From Devosia lacusdianchii (GTDB lineage Bacteria > Pseudomonadota > Alphaproteobacteria > Rhizobiales > Devosiaceae): a stretch of DNA of 64,000 nt. The notes under the pieces were generated by a model that did not search any database, was not told where the DNA came from, and saw only the letters and a list, made by a program, of their open reading frames with translations. The position numbers and the translations under genes were made by a program. Of the stretch, positions 35,561-44,056 are shown piece after piece. Position 1 is the first letter of the stretch; every line of letters begins with the position of its first letter. The stretch lies in the NCBI RefSeq assembly GCF_022429625.1, contig NZ_CP092483.1:2914001-2978000 (forward strand), read 5' to 3'.

Positions 35561-35841
35561 CTAACCGCGCGGCGCGAAGAGGATGATGCCAGCCGCGATC
35601 AGCGCCAGCGCGCCGCCGGTAAGGTCCCAGCGATCGGGCACCCGCCCCTCCACTGCCTACGGCCAGGCCAGCGACGCCACGATGTAAACGCCGCCATAGG
35701 CCGCAAAGGTTCGCCCGGCATGCTCGGCCGGAGCCAGCGTCAGCAGCTAGGCGAAAGCCACCAGCGCCGGCACGCCCAGAAGGCAAAACACCCGGCAATC
35801 TCGGCCAGCGCCGCCCCGGCATAGATCAGCGCCGTACTCAC
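35561..35841 (-). pseudogene. ynfA: decayed YnfA-family membrane protein
   Basis: Translation in two frames recovers a YnfA (UPF0060) small four-helix membrane protein: AEIAGCFAFW, then GVPALVAFA, then HAGRTFAAYGGVYIVASLAW, then [16 protein letters not shown]. An internal deletion of roughly a dozen codons shifts the frame after FW. Two Trp positions have become TAG (35749-35747 and 35659-35657). A GTG start at 35841 is likely. It lies 16 bp after the MocR gene. Clearly non-functional as sequenced. Confidence 0.85.
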
Positions 35842-35857
35842 GATTACAGGCACGGCG

Positions 35858-37231
35858 CTACACCAGCACGTCTTCGTCGGTCGCCAGTATCTCGGCTATG
35901 ATTTTGAGTCCGCGCTCCAGCATTGGCCGCGTCGGCGGCGCCATGATGCAGAGGCGCACCCCGGCCACCGGCGCCTCCCCCACCTGCACCGCCGTCGGTG
36001 GCGTCAGGCGCACCCCGGCCTCGCTGGCGCGCCGCGAAAATTGTTCCGCCCGCAATGCTGTCATCGGCAGCCACACATGTGGCGCCCCGCCAGGCATCGG
36101 AACGCTGGCTATGCCCAGCGCGACCTTGGTCAGCGCCAGCCGTTCGGTTGCCTCGGCGCGGATCGCGGCGAGTGCCTCCGCCGCTAGCCCGGTTTCGATC
36201 ATCGCTATGGCAAGTTCGGCCGCATAAGGCGGCTGACCCCAGCTTTCCGCTCGCAACCGCCGCCGCACGCTCGCAGCCAGCGATGCTGGCGGCGCGATCA
36301 CCCCCATTCGCACTAACGGGGTCAGGCTCTTGGATAGGCCCGTGACATAGATCACACGGTCAGGCACCAGTTCGCGATAGGTCAGGTTCCCCTTGGCCGC
36401 GTAGAACCCATAGATGTCGTCCTCGACGATCATCGCCCCGCGGCGTTCGGCGATGCGGGCCAGAGCCCGGCGCCGCTCCGGCCCCGTCTCGAACCCCAGC
36501 GGGTTCTGGCAGACCGGCGTGGTGTAGACGATCCGGGCACCGGTTGCCGCCAAAGCGGCGTCCAGCGCTTCGGGAATGAAGCCCTCGCTGTCATGCGCCA
36601 CCGGCGACATGGTCATGCCAAGGTTGGTTGCAGCCGCAATGGCACCGGGAAAACTCGCGCTCTCGGTCAGGATGATCGTCCCGGCGATATCACGCAACGC
36701 AGCGAAGGCGAGATGCAGCGCCTGCTGCGCACCGTTGCAGAGAAGAATTTCGTCGGCATCAACAGCGGTGCGCGTCTGGCTCAACCACCCAGCCATGATG
36801 CGCCGTTGCCGCGCCGTCCCGCTGTGATCCTCATAGCCACCGAGGACGAGGCGGAGCGCATGCGTGTTGGCCAATTCCGTCGCCTCGGCCAGTCTCTGCG
36901 CACTGATGACCGGCGGCGGTGCGTTGATCGCCAGGTCGATGATACCACCATCGTCCTCGCCCACAGCCGAACCGAGCACGAACGTCCCGCGTCCGATTTC
37001 TCCCCGAACCACGCCACGCGCGCTAAGCGCATCGATAGCGCGGGTCACGCTGCCGATGGATACGGAAAACTGCTGCGCCAGCTGCCGGTGCGTCGGCAGG
37101 CGCGCCCCAGTCCGATAGCGCCCCTCGGCAATGGCCATCTCGACTGCGCTGGCCAGCCGCTCGTGCAGCGGCTGGCCATTGTCAGGCAGGTTCAACATTG
37201 TATCGCTAACGGCAGAAATTGTATCACTCAT
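35858..37231 (-). CDS. MocR-type GntR/aminotransferase-fold transcriptional regulator
   Basis: The protein has 457 residues. An N-terminal GntR winged HTH (ARLPTHRQLAQQFSVSIGSV, about 40-65) is fused to a fold-type I aminotransferase domain. The latter has the PLP lysine in VTGLSKSLTPLVRMG and the upstream Asp in IVEDDIYGFY. MocR proteins use PLP or PLP-amino acid adducts as effectors. It is divergent from an aminotransferase gene that it probably controls; a perfect palindrome and TGTATC repeats lie between them. Start at ATG 37231 with a weak TAAGG site; 37198 and 37276 are alternatives. Confidence 0.88.
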   Translation of the reverse strand: MSDTISAVSDTMLNLPDNGQPLHERLASAVEMAIAEGRYRTGARLPTHRQLAQQFSVSIGSVTRAIDALSARGVVRGEIGRGTFVLGSAVGEDDGGIIDLAINAPPPVISAQRLAEATELANTHALRLVLGGYEDHSGTARQRRIMAGWLSQTRTAVDADEILLCNGAQQALHLAFAALRDIAGTIILTESASFPGAIAAATNLGMTMSPVAHDSEGFIPEALDAALAATGARIVYTTPVCQNPLGFETGPERRRALARIAERRGAMIVEDDIYGFYAAKGNLTYRELVPDRVIYVTGLSKSLTPLVRMGVIAPPASLAASVRRRLRAESWGQPPYAAELAIAMIETGLAAEALAAIRAEATERLALTKVALGIASVPMPGGAPHVWLPMTALRAEQFSRRASEAGVRLTPPTAVQVGEAPVAGVRLCIMAPPTRPMLERGLKIIAEILATDEDVLV

Positions 37232-37326
37232 GAGCGAAGCCTTACGCTGAATGACACTGATTGTCCAACGCTCCATTAGGCCCCAAACAAGCTCCGGCCG
37301 GCGCCATCAGGCCAAGTCACATCCAA

Positions 37327-37349
37327 TTATGTCAATACTATTGACATAA
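37327..37349. promoter_or_regulatory. perfect palindrome in the MocR/aminotransferase intergenic region
   Basis: TTATGTCAA-TACTA-TTGACATAA, 9-bp arms with a 5-nt centre. The right arm contains TTGACA (37341-37346), a -35 for the aminotransferase gene with a weak TTGTAT -10 after 17 nt (37364-37369). A protein bound here would block that promoter. Confidence 0.6.
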
Positions 37350-37362
37350 CAATGATTGCCTG

Positions 37363-37383
37363 TTTGTATCACTCGTATCATTG
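37363..37383 (+). promoter_or_regulatory. tandem TGTATCA repeats before the aminotransferase start
   Basis: TTTGTATCACTC is followed directly by GTATCATTG. Matching words (ATTGTATCACTC at 37218-37229 and ATTGTATCGCT at 37197-37207) occur at the start of the MocR gene. MocR regulators often bind direct repeats, so these are candidate operators. The second pair is within coding sequence if the gene starts at 37231. Confidence 0.4.
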
Positions 37384-37396
37384 CATGGTGAGACAA

Positions 37397-38602
37397 ATGA
37401 CGCCATCGGAATTTCGCCTCTCGTCCCGCGCCCAATCGATGAAGGCTTCGGAAATCCGCGAGCTGCTGAAGCTGGTGGGCAAACCGTCGATGATCTCGTT
37501 CGCGGGCGGCATACCCGATCCCGGCCTGTTCAATGTCGGCCTGTTTCAGGATGCCTGGCGTCACGCCTTCGGTGGCCCATCCATCGCCCGCGAGGCGCTG
37601 CAATATTCGACCACCGAGGGCTATGCGCCGCTGCGCCAATGGCTGGCCGACCACATGCGCAAGCTCGGCGTGCCCGCGACCGCGGAAAACATCCTCATCA
37701 CCTCAGGTTCGCAGCAGGGGTTGGACCTCGTGGGCAAGCTGCTGCTCGACAAGGCCAGCAAGGTCATCACCGCGCGCCCGACCTATCTCGGCGCCCTGCA
37801 GGCCTTCTCCGCCCTCGAGCCGCAATTCGTTCCCCTCGAAGCACCGCAGCCGACCGGCCCCGATGCAGCCCGGCTGATCTACCTGGTCCCCGATTTCGCC
37901 AACCCAACCGGCCAGACCATGAGCCGGTCGGCACGCCAGAACGCCCTCGATCAGGCCAAAGTGCTCAACGCCGTGATCGTCGAGGACGCCGCCTATTCGT
38001 CCTTGCGCTATGACGGCGAAGACCTGCCCGCCATCGCCGCACTCGATGCCGCCGAGGCCGGCTCGATCGATGCCACACGCACGCTCTACTGCGGCACCTT
38101 CTCCAAGACGCTGTCGCCCGGACTACGGATCGGCTGGATCTGCGGCCCGGCAACCCTCATCCGCAAACTGGCCATGCTGAAGCAGGGCGCCGACCTGCAC
38201 ACCGCGAGCTTCAACCAGATGGTGATGCACCAGGTCGCCGAAATGGGCTTCGATAGCCAGCTCGAACGCATTCGCTCCGTTTACCGGGTCAGGCGCGATG
38301 CCATGCTTGCGGCGCTTGATCACCATGCCCCGCCCGGCCTGCGCTGGAAGAAGCCGGAGGGTGGCATGTTCATCTGGCTCGAACTGCCCGACCACATCGA
38401 TGCTTATGTGCTGCTGGAGCAGGCCATCCGCCAGGACATTGCCTTCGTCCCCGGCGGCGCATTCTTCCCCGACGGCGCCGGTCGCAACACCATGCGGCTG
38501 AGCTTCTCACTGAGCGACGAAGCCCAGATCGAGGTCGGCATCTTCAAGCTCTGCAGCCTCATCGGCCAGCAGGCCATGGCCAAGGCGGTCAATGTGTACT
38601 GA
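37397..38602 (+). CDS. PLP-dependent aminotransferase (2-aminoadipate/LysN-like class I)
   Basis: A 401-residue fold-type I aminotransferase. Features: SFAGGIPDPGLFNV near the N-terminus, ITSGSQQGLDLVGKLL, VIVEDAAYSSLRYDG, the PLP lysine in CGTFSKTLSPGLRIGWI, and MRLSFSL at the end. This subgroup includes 2-aminoadipate and broad-range amino-acid transaminases. The ATG at 37397 has GGTGAG 8 nt upstream. It is divergent from the MocR regulator, and two small DUF606 transporters follow it. A catabolic or export module for an amino acid is plausible. Confidence 0.85.
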   Translation: MTPSEFRLSSRAQSMKASEIRELLKLVGKPSMISFAGGIPDPGLFNVGLFQDAWRHAFGGPSIAREALQYSTTEGYAPLRQWLADHMRKLGVPATAENILITSGSQQGLDLVGKLLLDKASKVITARPTYLGALQAFSALEPQFVPLEAPQPTGPDAARLIYLVPDFANPTGQTMSRSARQNALDQAKVLNAVIVEDAAYSSLRYDGEDLPAIAALDAAEAGSIDATRTLYCGTFSKTLSPGLRIGWICGPATLIRKLAMLKQGADLHTASFNQMVMHQVAEMGFDSQLERIRSVYRVRRDAMLAALDHHAPPGLRWKKPEGGMFIWLELPDHIDAYVLLEQAIRQDIAFVPGGAFFPDGAGRNTMRLSFSLSDEAQIEVGIFKLCSLIGQQAMAKAVNVY

Positions 38603-38650
38603 GAAAGCCCGTGGTAAGGTTTCGATCCCACCATCGAATCGGACCTTCCC

Positions 38651-39136
38651 ATGACCTCCGGCACCGAGCGGCTTAATCCGCTGCATCTGCTGGCCGCCTT
38701 CGGTACGGGCGGCCTGCTGACCCTTATGATTCATTTCAACGGCGAACTGGGACGCCACGGCAACGCGTTGTTCTCGTCCTGGGCGGCGCACGGCACTGGC
38801 ACCGTCGCAGCCCTGCTGTTCCTCGCAATCCTCTATCGCAGCCGCCGCACCACCGCCGATAGGCCGGCAGGCAAAGCTCCGCTCTGGGCCTATCTCGGCG
38901 GCATTTCCGGCGCGGCGACGGTCATGTTGACCTCGACCACGGTCAACTCGCCGCTCGCTCTTTCCGGCACCCTGGCCCTGGGCCTCGCCGGGCAGGTGGT
39001 GTTTAGCCTCGCCGCCGATCGCTGGGGCCTGTTCGGCCTGCCCAAGCGCATCCCCGGCCCGCGCGACCTGGCCGCCCTGGCCCTGATCGTGGCCGGCAGC
39101 ACGCTCATCATTCTCTTCGGCATGGGTGCGGCATGA
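38651..39136 (+). CDS. DUF606 (YdcZ-type) membrane transporter, first of a pair
   Basis: A 161-residue hydrophobic protein with about five predicted membrane helices of the DUF606/YdcZ family, part of the drug/metabolite transporter superfamily. It has GLAGQVVFSLAADRWGLFGL near its C-terminal half. DUF606 proteins often come in adjacent pairs forming a ten-helix unit. Its stop overlaps the next gene by 4 nt. Substrate unknown. Confidence 0.78.
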   Translation: MTSGTERLNPLHLLAAFGTGGLLTLMIHFNGELGRHGNALFSSWAAHGTGTVAALLFLAILYRSRRTTADRPAGKAPLWAYLGGISGAATVMLTSTTVNSPLALSGTLALGLAGQVVFSLAADRWGLFGLPKRIPGPRDLAALALIVAGSTLIILFGMGAA

Positions 39137-39555
39137 CCCTCTCGATCGCCTTCGCCTGCCTCGCCGGCATCCTCGTCGGCCTCAGCCGCCAGCTCAACGG
39201 ACGGCTCGCCCTGTCGAGCTCGCCGTTGATCGCGTCGTTCTGGAACCACATTGTCGGCTTCGTCGCGCTGACCGCCCTGGGCCTCGCCATCGGCGGCCTG
39301 ATCCCCGCGGGCGCTGCCCACGCCCCCTGGCACGCCTATATAGGCGGCCCCATCGGCGTCGTCTTCGTCGCCGCTGGCAGTTGGCTCATCCCACGCATCG
39401 GCGCCGTCAACACCGCACTCCTCGTCATCGGCGGCCAGATGGTCTCGGGCGTCGTGCTCGACCTGGTCCGACAAGTGCCCAGCACGCTCTGGGCCAGCGC
39501 GCTCGGTGTGGTTTTGATCCTGGCCGGCATGGCCCTGACCCAACGGCGGCGTTAG
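39133..39555 (+). CDS. DUF606 (YdcZ-type) membrane transporter, second of a pair
   Basis: A 140-residue membrane protein homologous to the preceding one, again with about five helices, and with NGRLALSSSPLIASFWNHIV near the start. It begins within the stop of the first copy (ATGA). The duplicated, overlapping arrangement supports a heterodimer in the membrane. Confidence 0.8.
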   Translation: MTLSIAFACLAGILVGLSRQLNGRLALSSSPLIASFWNHIVGFVALTALGLAIGGLIPAGAAHAPWHAYIGGPIGVVFVAAGSWLIPRIGAVNTALLVIGGQMVSGVVLDLVRQVPSTLWASALGVVLILAGMALTQRRR

Positions 39556-39562
39556 CCCCTTC

Positions 39563-39585
39563 ACCTCTCCCTTTGGGGGAGAGGT
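39563..39585. terminator. hairpin between convergent genes
   Basis: ACCTCTCCC-TTTGG-GGGAGAGGT, a perfect 9-bp stem between the DUF606 pair and the convergent aldehyde dehydrogenase gene. It has no long T run, so it may be a repeat element that serves as a two-way terminator. Confidence 0.45.
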
Positions 39586-39595
39586 AAGGGTCCCC

Positions 39596-41035
39596 CTAGC
39601 CAGCAGCCGTATAAGCCGTCTTCACCACCGTGAAGAACTCCGCCGCATACTTGCCCTGCTCGCGTGAGCCATAGCTCGAGCCCTTGCGCCCGCCAAACGG
39701 CACGTGGAAATCCACACCCGCCGTCGGCACATTGACCATCACCATGCCCGCCTCGGCATTGCGCTTGAAGTGCGTCGCATATTTCAGCGACGTGGTGACG
39801 ATACCGGCCGAAAGCCCGAATTCGGTATCATTCGCCGTCGCCAGCGCTTCCTCGTAATCCTTGACCCGGATCACCGACGCCACCGGCCCAAAAATCTCCT
39901 CGCGGCTGATCCGCATCGAATTGGTCGCCTCGGTGAACAGCGTCGGCTGCAGGAAGTAGCCTTCGGTCGCCGCCTTCACCAGCTCGCCGCCGGCTGCCAG
40001 CTTGGCCCCTTCGGCCTTGCCGATGGCGATATAGTCCGTGTCCTGCTTGAGCTGGCTCGGATCAACCACCGGGCCGATCTCGGTATTCTTGTCGAGCGCA
40101 TCGCCAACCCGCAGGTTACGCGTCCGCTCGGCCAGCGCCTCGACGAACTTGTCGTGGATGCCCTCGGTAACGATGACACGCGAACTCGCAGTGCAGCGCT
40201 GCCCCGTCGAGAAGAACGCCGACTGCGCCACGCTCTCGACCGCGACCTTGAGGTCAGCGTCATCCAGCACCACGGTCGGATTCTTGCCGCCCATCTCAAG
40301 CTGGAACTTGCGGTTATGCTCGATCGAAGCCGCCGCCACGCGCTTGCCGGTGCCAACGGAGCCGGTGAAGCTGATGGCGTTGACATCCTTGCTGTCGAGC
40401 ATGGTCTGGCCAACCACCGAGCCTTTGCCCATCACCAGGTTGAGCACGCCCTTGGGCAGACCGGCGCGCACCAGAATATCGACGATCGCCCAGGTCGAAC
40501 CCGGCACCAGGTCGGCCGGCTTGATCACCACCGTATTGCCGTAAGCCAGCGCCGGCGCAATCTTCCAGGTCGGGATGGCGATCGGAAAATTCCACGGCGT
40601 GATGATGCCGATCACCCCGATCGGCTCGCGCGTGATTTCGACACCCACGCCAGGACGCACTGATGGCAGCACTTCGCCAGCAAGCCGCAAGACTTCGCCT
40701 GCGAAAAAGTCGAAAATCTGCGCCGCACGGGTGACTTCGCCAATGCCCTCCGGCAGCGTCTTGCCCTCTTCGCGGCTCAGCAGTTCGCCCAATTCCGCCT
40801 TGCGTGCCAGGATTTCCTGGCTGGTTTTGCTGAGGATGGCGTGGCGCTCCAGAATGCCCGAGCGCGACCATGCCGGAAACGCGGCCTTAGCAGCGGCTAT
40901 CGCCTGCTTGGTTTCTTCGGCCGTAGCGCGAGCATAAACGCCAACGACTTCCGCGGTATTGGACGGATTGATGTTCTCGACCCCGTCCGAGCCCACCCAT
41001 TCCCCGTTGATGAGGTTCTTATGCAATTCAGCCAT
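39596..41035 (-). CDS. xylA: alpha-ketoglutaric semialdehyde dehydrogenase-like aldehyde dehydrogenase
   Basis: A 479-residue NAD(P)-dependent aldehyde dehydrogenase. It has PWNFPIAIPTWKIAPALAYG, SFTGSVGTGKRVAAAS, the catalytic Glu in LEMGGKNP and the catalytic Cys in GQRCTASSRV (about 280). It is closest in feel to 2,5-dioxopentanoate (alpha-ketoglutaric semialdehyde) dehydrogenases, which finish non-phosphorylating pentose oxidation. The gene immediately upstream encodes a matching FAH-fold dehydratase 21 bp away, which supports this role. The symbol follows Caulobacter xylXA usage, not xylose isomerase. Confidence 0.8.
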   Translation of the reverse strand: MAELHKNLINGEWVGSDGVENINPSNTAEVVGVYARATAEETKQAIAAAKAAFPAWSRSGILERHAILSKTSQEILARKAELGELLSREEGKTLPEGIGEVTRAAQIFDFFAGEVLRLAGEVLPSVRPGVGVEITREPIGVIGIITPWNFPIAIPTWKIAPALAYGNTVVIKPADLVPGSTWAIVDILVRAGLPKGVLNLVMGKGSVVGQTMLDSKDVNAISFTGSVGTGKRVAAASIEHNRKFQLEMGGKNPTVVLDDADLKVAVESVAQSAFFSTGQRCTASSRVIVTEGIHDKFVEALAERTRNLRVGDALDKNTEIGPVVDPSQLKQDTDYIAIGKAEGAKLAAGGELVKAATEGYFLQPTLFTEATNSMRISREEIFGPVASVIRVKDYEEALATANDTEFGLSAGIVTTSLKYATHFKRNAEAGMVMVNVPTAGVDFHVPFGGRKGSSYGSREQGKYAAEFFTVVKTAYTAAG

Positions 41036-41056
41036 TTGGGATGCCTTTCGGTGGGA

Positions 41057-42208
41057 CTAAAGGAGGTCGGCCTTGGCCAGGTCACGCAGCAGATGGCTGG
41101 TGCCGTACGTCCAGGGCGGACATTTGGTGGAGAGGTTCACACTGTTAGATAATGTACCCAGCGCCGGTGTCGAGATAGCGACAATGTCGCCCAGCTTATG
41201 GGTAAAGCCCTTGCCGGCGCCATCACGATCCTTGACCGGAGCAAACATGGTGCCGAGATAGAGCACTAGCCCGTCCGGATACTGATGATGGCTGCCGATC
41301 GTCGCAGCGACCAGCGATTCCGGCGTGCGCGAAATCTGGCTCATCGAGGAATGCCCTTCGAGCACGAACCCGTCCTGGCCTTCGACACGCAGCGCGATTT
41401 CCGACTGCTTGACCGTCTCCAGCGTGAAATCGCCATCGAACAGCCGGATGAACGGACCGAGCGAGCCAGACGCATTATTGTCCTTGGCCTTGCCCAGCAA
41501 CAGCGCCGAGCGGCCCTCGACGTCGCGCAGATTGACGTCATTGCCCAGCGTCGCGCCGATAATTTCGCCCTTGCTCGTCACCAGCAGCGCCACCTCCGGC
41601 TCCGGATTGTTCCAGCTCGATACCGGATGCAGCCCCACCTCGGCGCCAAAGCCAACCGAACTCATCGGCTGGCCCTTGGTAAAGATTTCGGCGTCCGGCC
41701 CGATGCCGACTTCCAGATACTGGCTCCACACGCCCTTGGCGATCAGCGCTGCCTTGACCTTGGCTGCCGTTTCCGAGCCGGGCACCAGTTCGCTGAGATC
41801 GGTGCCGATCAGCTCCAGGATTTCGCCGCGCAGCGCATCGGCCCGCGACTTGTCGCCCCGCGCCTGCTCCTCAATGACGCGCTCCAGCAGCGACACCACG
41901 AAGGTCACGCCCGACGCCTTCACCGCCTGCAAATCGATCGGCGACAGCAGGCTGGGATGTACTGGGGCATGATGGCCGGCGACGCTATTGGCCAGCACGG
42001 CATCGGCATTACCGAGGCTGACCCCGGTAGCACCGCGCACGTACTCGGCAGCTTTCCCGCTCTCGGCGATGTCGCGAACAGTCGCAAAACCCTTGGCGGT
42101 AATATCGATCAGGTCGCTATCGCGGACCGTGACCACCCGCGGATGCGGCAATCCCGGAACTTTGGCGCGGCCCAGGAGGATGCCGTCAGGATAGTGCTTG
42201 CCGCTCAT
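41057..42208 (-). CDS. xylX: fumarylacetoacetate-hydrolase-fold 2-keto-3-deoxy-pentonate dehydratase
   Basis: The 383-residue length matches Caulobacter XylX-type enzymes, which dehydrate 2-keto-3-deoxy-pentonates to alpha-ketoglutaric semialdehyde. Visible FAH-fold features are VGFGAEVGLHPVSSWNNPEPEV with its metal-ligand Glu residues (this run trimmed to key part: GAEVGLHP, NNPEPEVALLV), then GATLGNDVNLRDVEGRSALL and FIRLFDGDF. It is paired with the aldehyde dehydrogenase downstream. Other pathway genes are not in this window. L-arabinose, D-xylose or another sugar acid could be the source. Confidence 0.75.
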   Translation of the reverse strand: MSGKHYPDGILLGRAKVPGLPHPRVVTVRDSDLIDITAKGFATVRDIAESGKAAEYVRGATGVSLGNADAVLANSVAGHHAPVHPSLLSPIDLQAVKASGVTFVVSLLERVIEEQARGDKSRADALRGEILELIGTDLSELVPGSETAAKVKAALIAKGVWSQYLEVGIGPDAEIFTKGQPMSSVGFGAEVGLHPVSSWNNPEPEVALLVTSKGEIIGATLGNDVNLRDVEGRSALLLGKAKDNNASGSLGPFIRLFDGDFTLETVKQSEIALRVEGQDGFVLEGHSSMSQISRTPESLVAATIGSHHQYPDGLVLYLGTMFAPVKDRDGAGKGFTHKLGDIVAISTPALGTLSNSVNLSTKCPPWTYGTSHLLRDLAKADLL

Positions 42209-42307
42209 TGCCTGCCCCTAAAATGTTAGGGCAGTGAGTACCGCACCGTACGCATGCGATGCAAGCCTCTTAAGTCATACTTTTGACTATGAACACCTCT
42301 CCACAGG

Positions 42308-42342
42308 CCCGTTCAACTCCCGTTCATCTACGCCGCAATACT
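42308..42342 (+). promoter_or_regulatory. 11-bp-spaced CCCGTTCA repeats and -10 before the SIMPL gene
   Basis: CCCGTTCA occurs at 42308-42315 and 42319-42326. A -10-like CAATAC follows about 10 nt later. The layout is that of an OmpR/PhoB-class activator site. It also fits the LexA pattern GTTC-N7-GTTC exactly, so the regulator is ambiguous. Confidence 0.4.
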
Positions 42343-42391
42343 GACGCAATGGATGGGGACTAGTCCCTCGCATCAGCCATGGAGTTTTGAT

Positions 42392-43108
42392 ATGCGTCGC
42401 CTTGCTGCCCTCGTTCCTTTCGCCCTTCTCGCCGGCCTGACCCTGCCCGCTTACGCCGGCACGATCTCGATCGAAGGACGCGGCGAAGTGACGGCCGCCC
42501 CCGATATGGCCACGATCAATTCCGGCGTGACCACGCAGGGTGCCACCGCGCGTGAGGCGCTCGACGCCAACACCGCCGCCATGGCCGAGCTGATCGCCGA
42601 ACTCAAGGCCGCCGGCATCGAGGCCCGCGATATTCAGACCTCCGGTTTCTCGGTGAACCCGAACTATGTCTATACCGACGAGCGCGACGCCAACGGCTAC
42701 ACGCTGCCGCCCAAGATCAACGGCTACCAGGTCAGCAACACCGTGACCGTCGCCGTGCGCAAGCTCGATACCCTCGGCTCCATCCTCGACAAGTCGGTGA
42801 CTGTTGGTGCCAACACCATCAATGGCGTCAGCTTCTCGGTGGCCGATCCGGCCGAGCTCTACAACAATGCCCGCAAGGCCGCTTTCGCCGACGCCCGCGC
42901 CAAGGCCGAGCTCTACGCAGTCACCGCTGGCGGTTCGCTGGATGAAATCGTGTCGATTTCCGAGACCCAGGGCTACAATTCGCCACAACCCGTCGCCATG
43001 TATGCCCGTGCTGACGCAGCCGGCTCGCCGGTTCCGGTCGAAGCCGGTGAGCTGAGCTTCGCCATAAATGTCAGCGTCCAGTGGGAACTGGACGAAGCCG
43101 CGAAATAA
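42392..43108 (+). CDS. secreted SIMPL-domain (DUF541) protein
   Basis: A 238-residue periplasmic protein with a signal peptide (MRRLAALVPFALLAGLTLPA, then YAGT). The DUF541/SIMPL domain has ISIEGRGEVTAAPDMATI at its N-terminus and KAAFADARAKAELYA later. The family is linked to oxidative-stress protection and envelope functions, with no proven activity. Start at 42392, right before the signal peptide. Confidence 0.88.
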   Translation: MRRLAALVPFALLAGLTLPAYAGTISIEGRGEVTAAPDMATINSGVTTQGATAREALDANTAAMAELIAELKAAGIEARDIQTSGFSVNPNYVYTDERDANGYTLPPKINGYQVSNTVTVAVRKLDTLGSILDKSVTVGANTINGVSFSVADPAELYNNARKAAFADARAKAELYAVTAGGSLDEIVSISETQGYNSPQPVAMYARADAAGSPVPVEAGELSFAINVSVQWELDEAAK

Positions 43109-43143
43109 CAGATCCAATACCCCTCTTCAGAGGGGGCTTGGGC

Positions 43144-43179
43144 GGTGGGGACGGACATTCGTAGTCACCCGTCCCCACC
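43144..43179. repeat. inverted repeat after the SIMPL gene
   Basis: GGTGGGGACGG and CCGTCCCCACC, 11-bp perfect arms with a 14-nt loop, in the convergent gap before the TauE gene. An adjacent CCCCTCTTCAGAGGGGG hairpin lies at about 43121-43137. Confidence 0.6.
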
Positions 43180-43190
43180 AACCGTTTCCA

Positions 43191-43214
43191 AATCCCCGCT
43201 CCGGCGGGGATTTT
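43191..43214 (+). terminator. rho-independent terminator
   Basis: AATCCCCGC-TCCG-GCGGGGATT followed by TT and C. It closes the SIMPL transcript and may serve the convergent TauE gene too, whose stop is 12 bp away. Confidence 0.7.
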
Positions 43215-43225
43215 CGTTTGTGCTC

Positions 43226-44056
43226 CTACCCGGCCAGCACCTTCCACAGCATATTGAGCCCGACGGCCACCAGAAACGCCGCGAACACATATTTCAGCGT
43301 TTTCTGATCCAGTCGGTGCGCCAGCGCCGCGCCAAGGGGCGCAAAGACCGCGGCCAGTACGGCGACCAGCACCAGGGCGACCAGATTGATGTAACCGACG
43401 CTGAGCGGCGGCAATCCGGCCGTGCCCCAGCCCGAAATGATGAAGCCGAGCGTGCCGGAGATCGCGATGGCGACACCAATGGCTGCCGACGTGCCCACAG
43501 CCGCATGCATCGTCGCCCCGAACGCCACCAGCGTCGGCACCGTAAGCGACCCGCCGCCAATTCCCATCAACGAGGAAATGTAGCCGACGACAAATGCGGA
43601 GATCCGATGCGTCAGCGATGATCCATGCAGATGCCCCATCAGCTTCGTCTGAAATCCGAAGACGATATTGGCCGCAATCACAAAGGCCATGACGGCGAAG
43701 ACGACGCGCAGCACGTCGCCGGAAAAGTAGCCCGCCATCAATCCGCCGATAAACGTGCCGGCGACAATGAACGGCACCCACAGCCGCAGCACCTTCACGT
43801 CCAGCGCCCCACGCTTGTAATGCGCCCGGGCGCTCATGATGCCGGTCGGGATGATGATGGCGAGCGAGGTGCCGACAGCCACGTGCTGCACCACGTCTGA
43901 GTCGTAGCCCAGGAAGGATAGCGCCGTGGCCAGCGCCGGCACGATAATCGCCCCACCGCCAATGCCAAGCAGACCGGCCGCAATGCCGGAAAACACCCCC
44001 GTTACCATCAGCCCCAAGACAAAGGGCCAGTAGCCGGCCAGCGTCGTCCAATCCAT
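43226..44056 (-). CDS. TauE/SafE-family sulfite/anion exporter
   Basis: A 276-residue polytopic membrane protein (about eight helices) with the two TauE/SafE repeats, GLLGIGGGAIIVPAL and SSLMGIGGGSLTVPTLVAFG. Members export sulfite, sulfoacetate or other anions; the substrate here is unknown. It starts at 44056 and overlaps the yjbQ stop (TGATG), so the two are translated together. Confidence 0.9.
   Translation of the reverse strand: MDWTTLAGYWPFVLGLMVTGVFSGIAAGLLGIGGGAIIVPALATALSFLGYDSDVVQHVAVGTSLAIIIPTGIMSARAHYKRGALDVKVLRLWVPFIVAGTFIGGLMAGYFSGDVLRVVFAVMAFVIAANIVFGFQTKLMGHLHGSSLTHRISAFVVGYISSLMGIGGGSLTVPTLVAFGATMHAAVGTSAAIGVAIAISGTLGFIISGWGTAGLPPLSVGYINLVALVLVAVLAAVFAPLGAALAHRLDQKTLKYVFAAFLVAVGLNMLWKVLAG

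Noticed and set aside
42311-42325. A second LexA box before the SIMPL gene
   Set aside because: It matches GTTC-N7-GTTC, but the repeat is longer (CCCGTTCA), is upstream of the -10 instead of covering it, and is shared in style with the OmpA-family gene, so an activator site is at least as likely.
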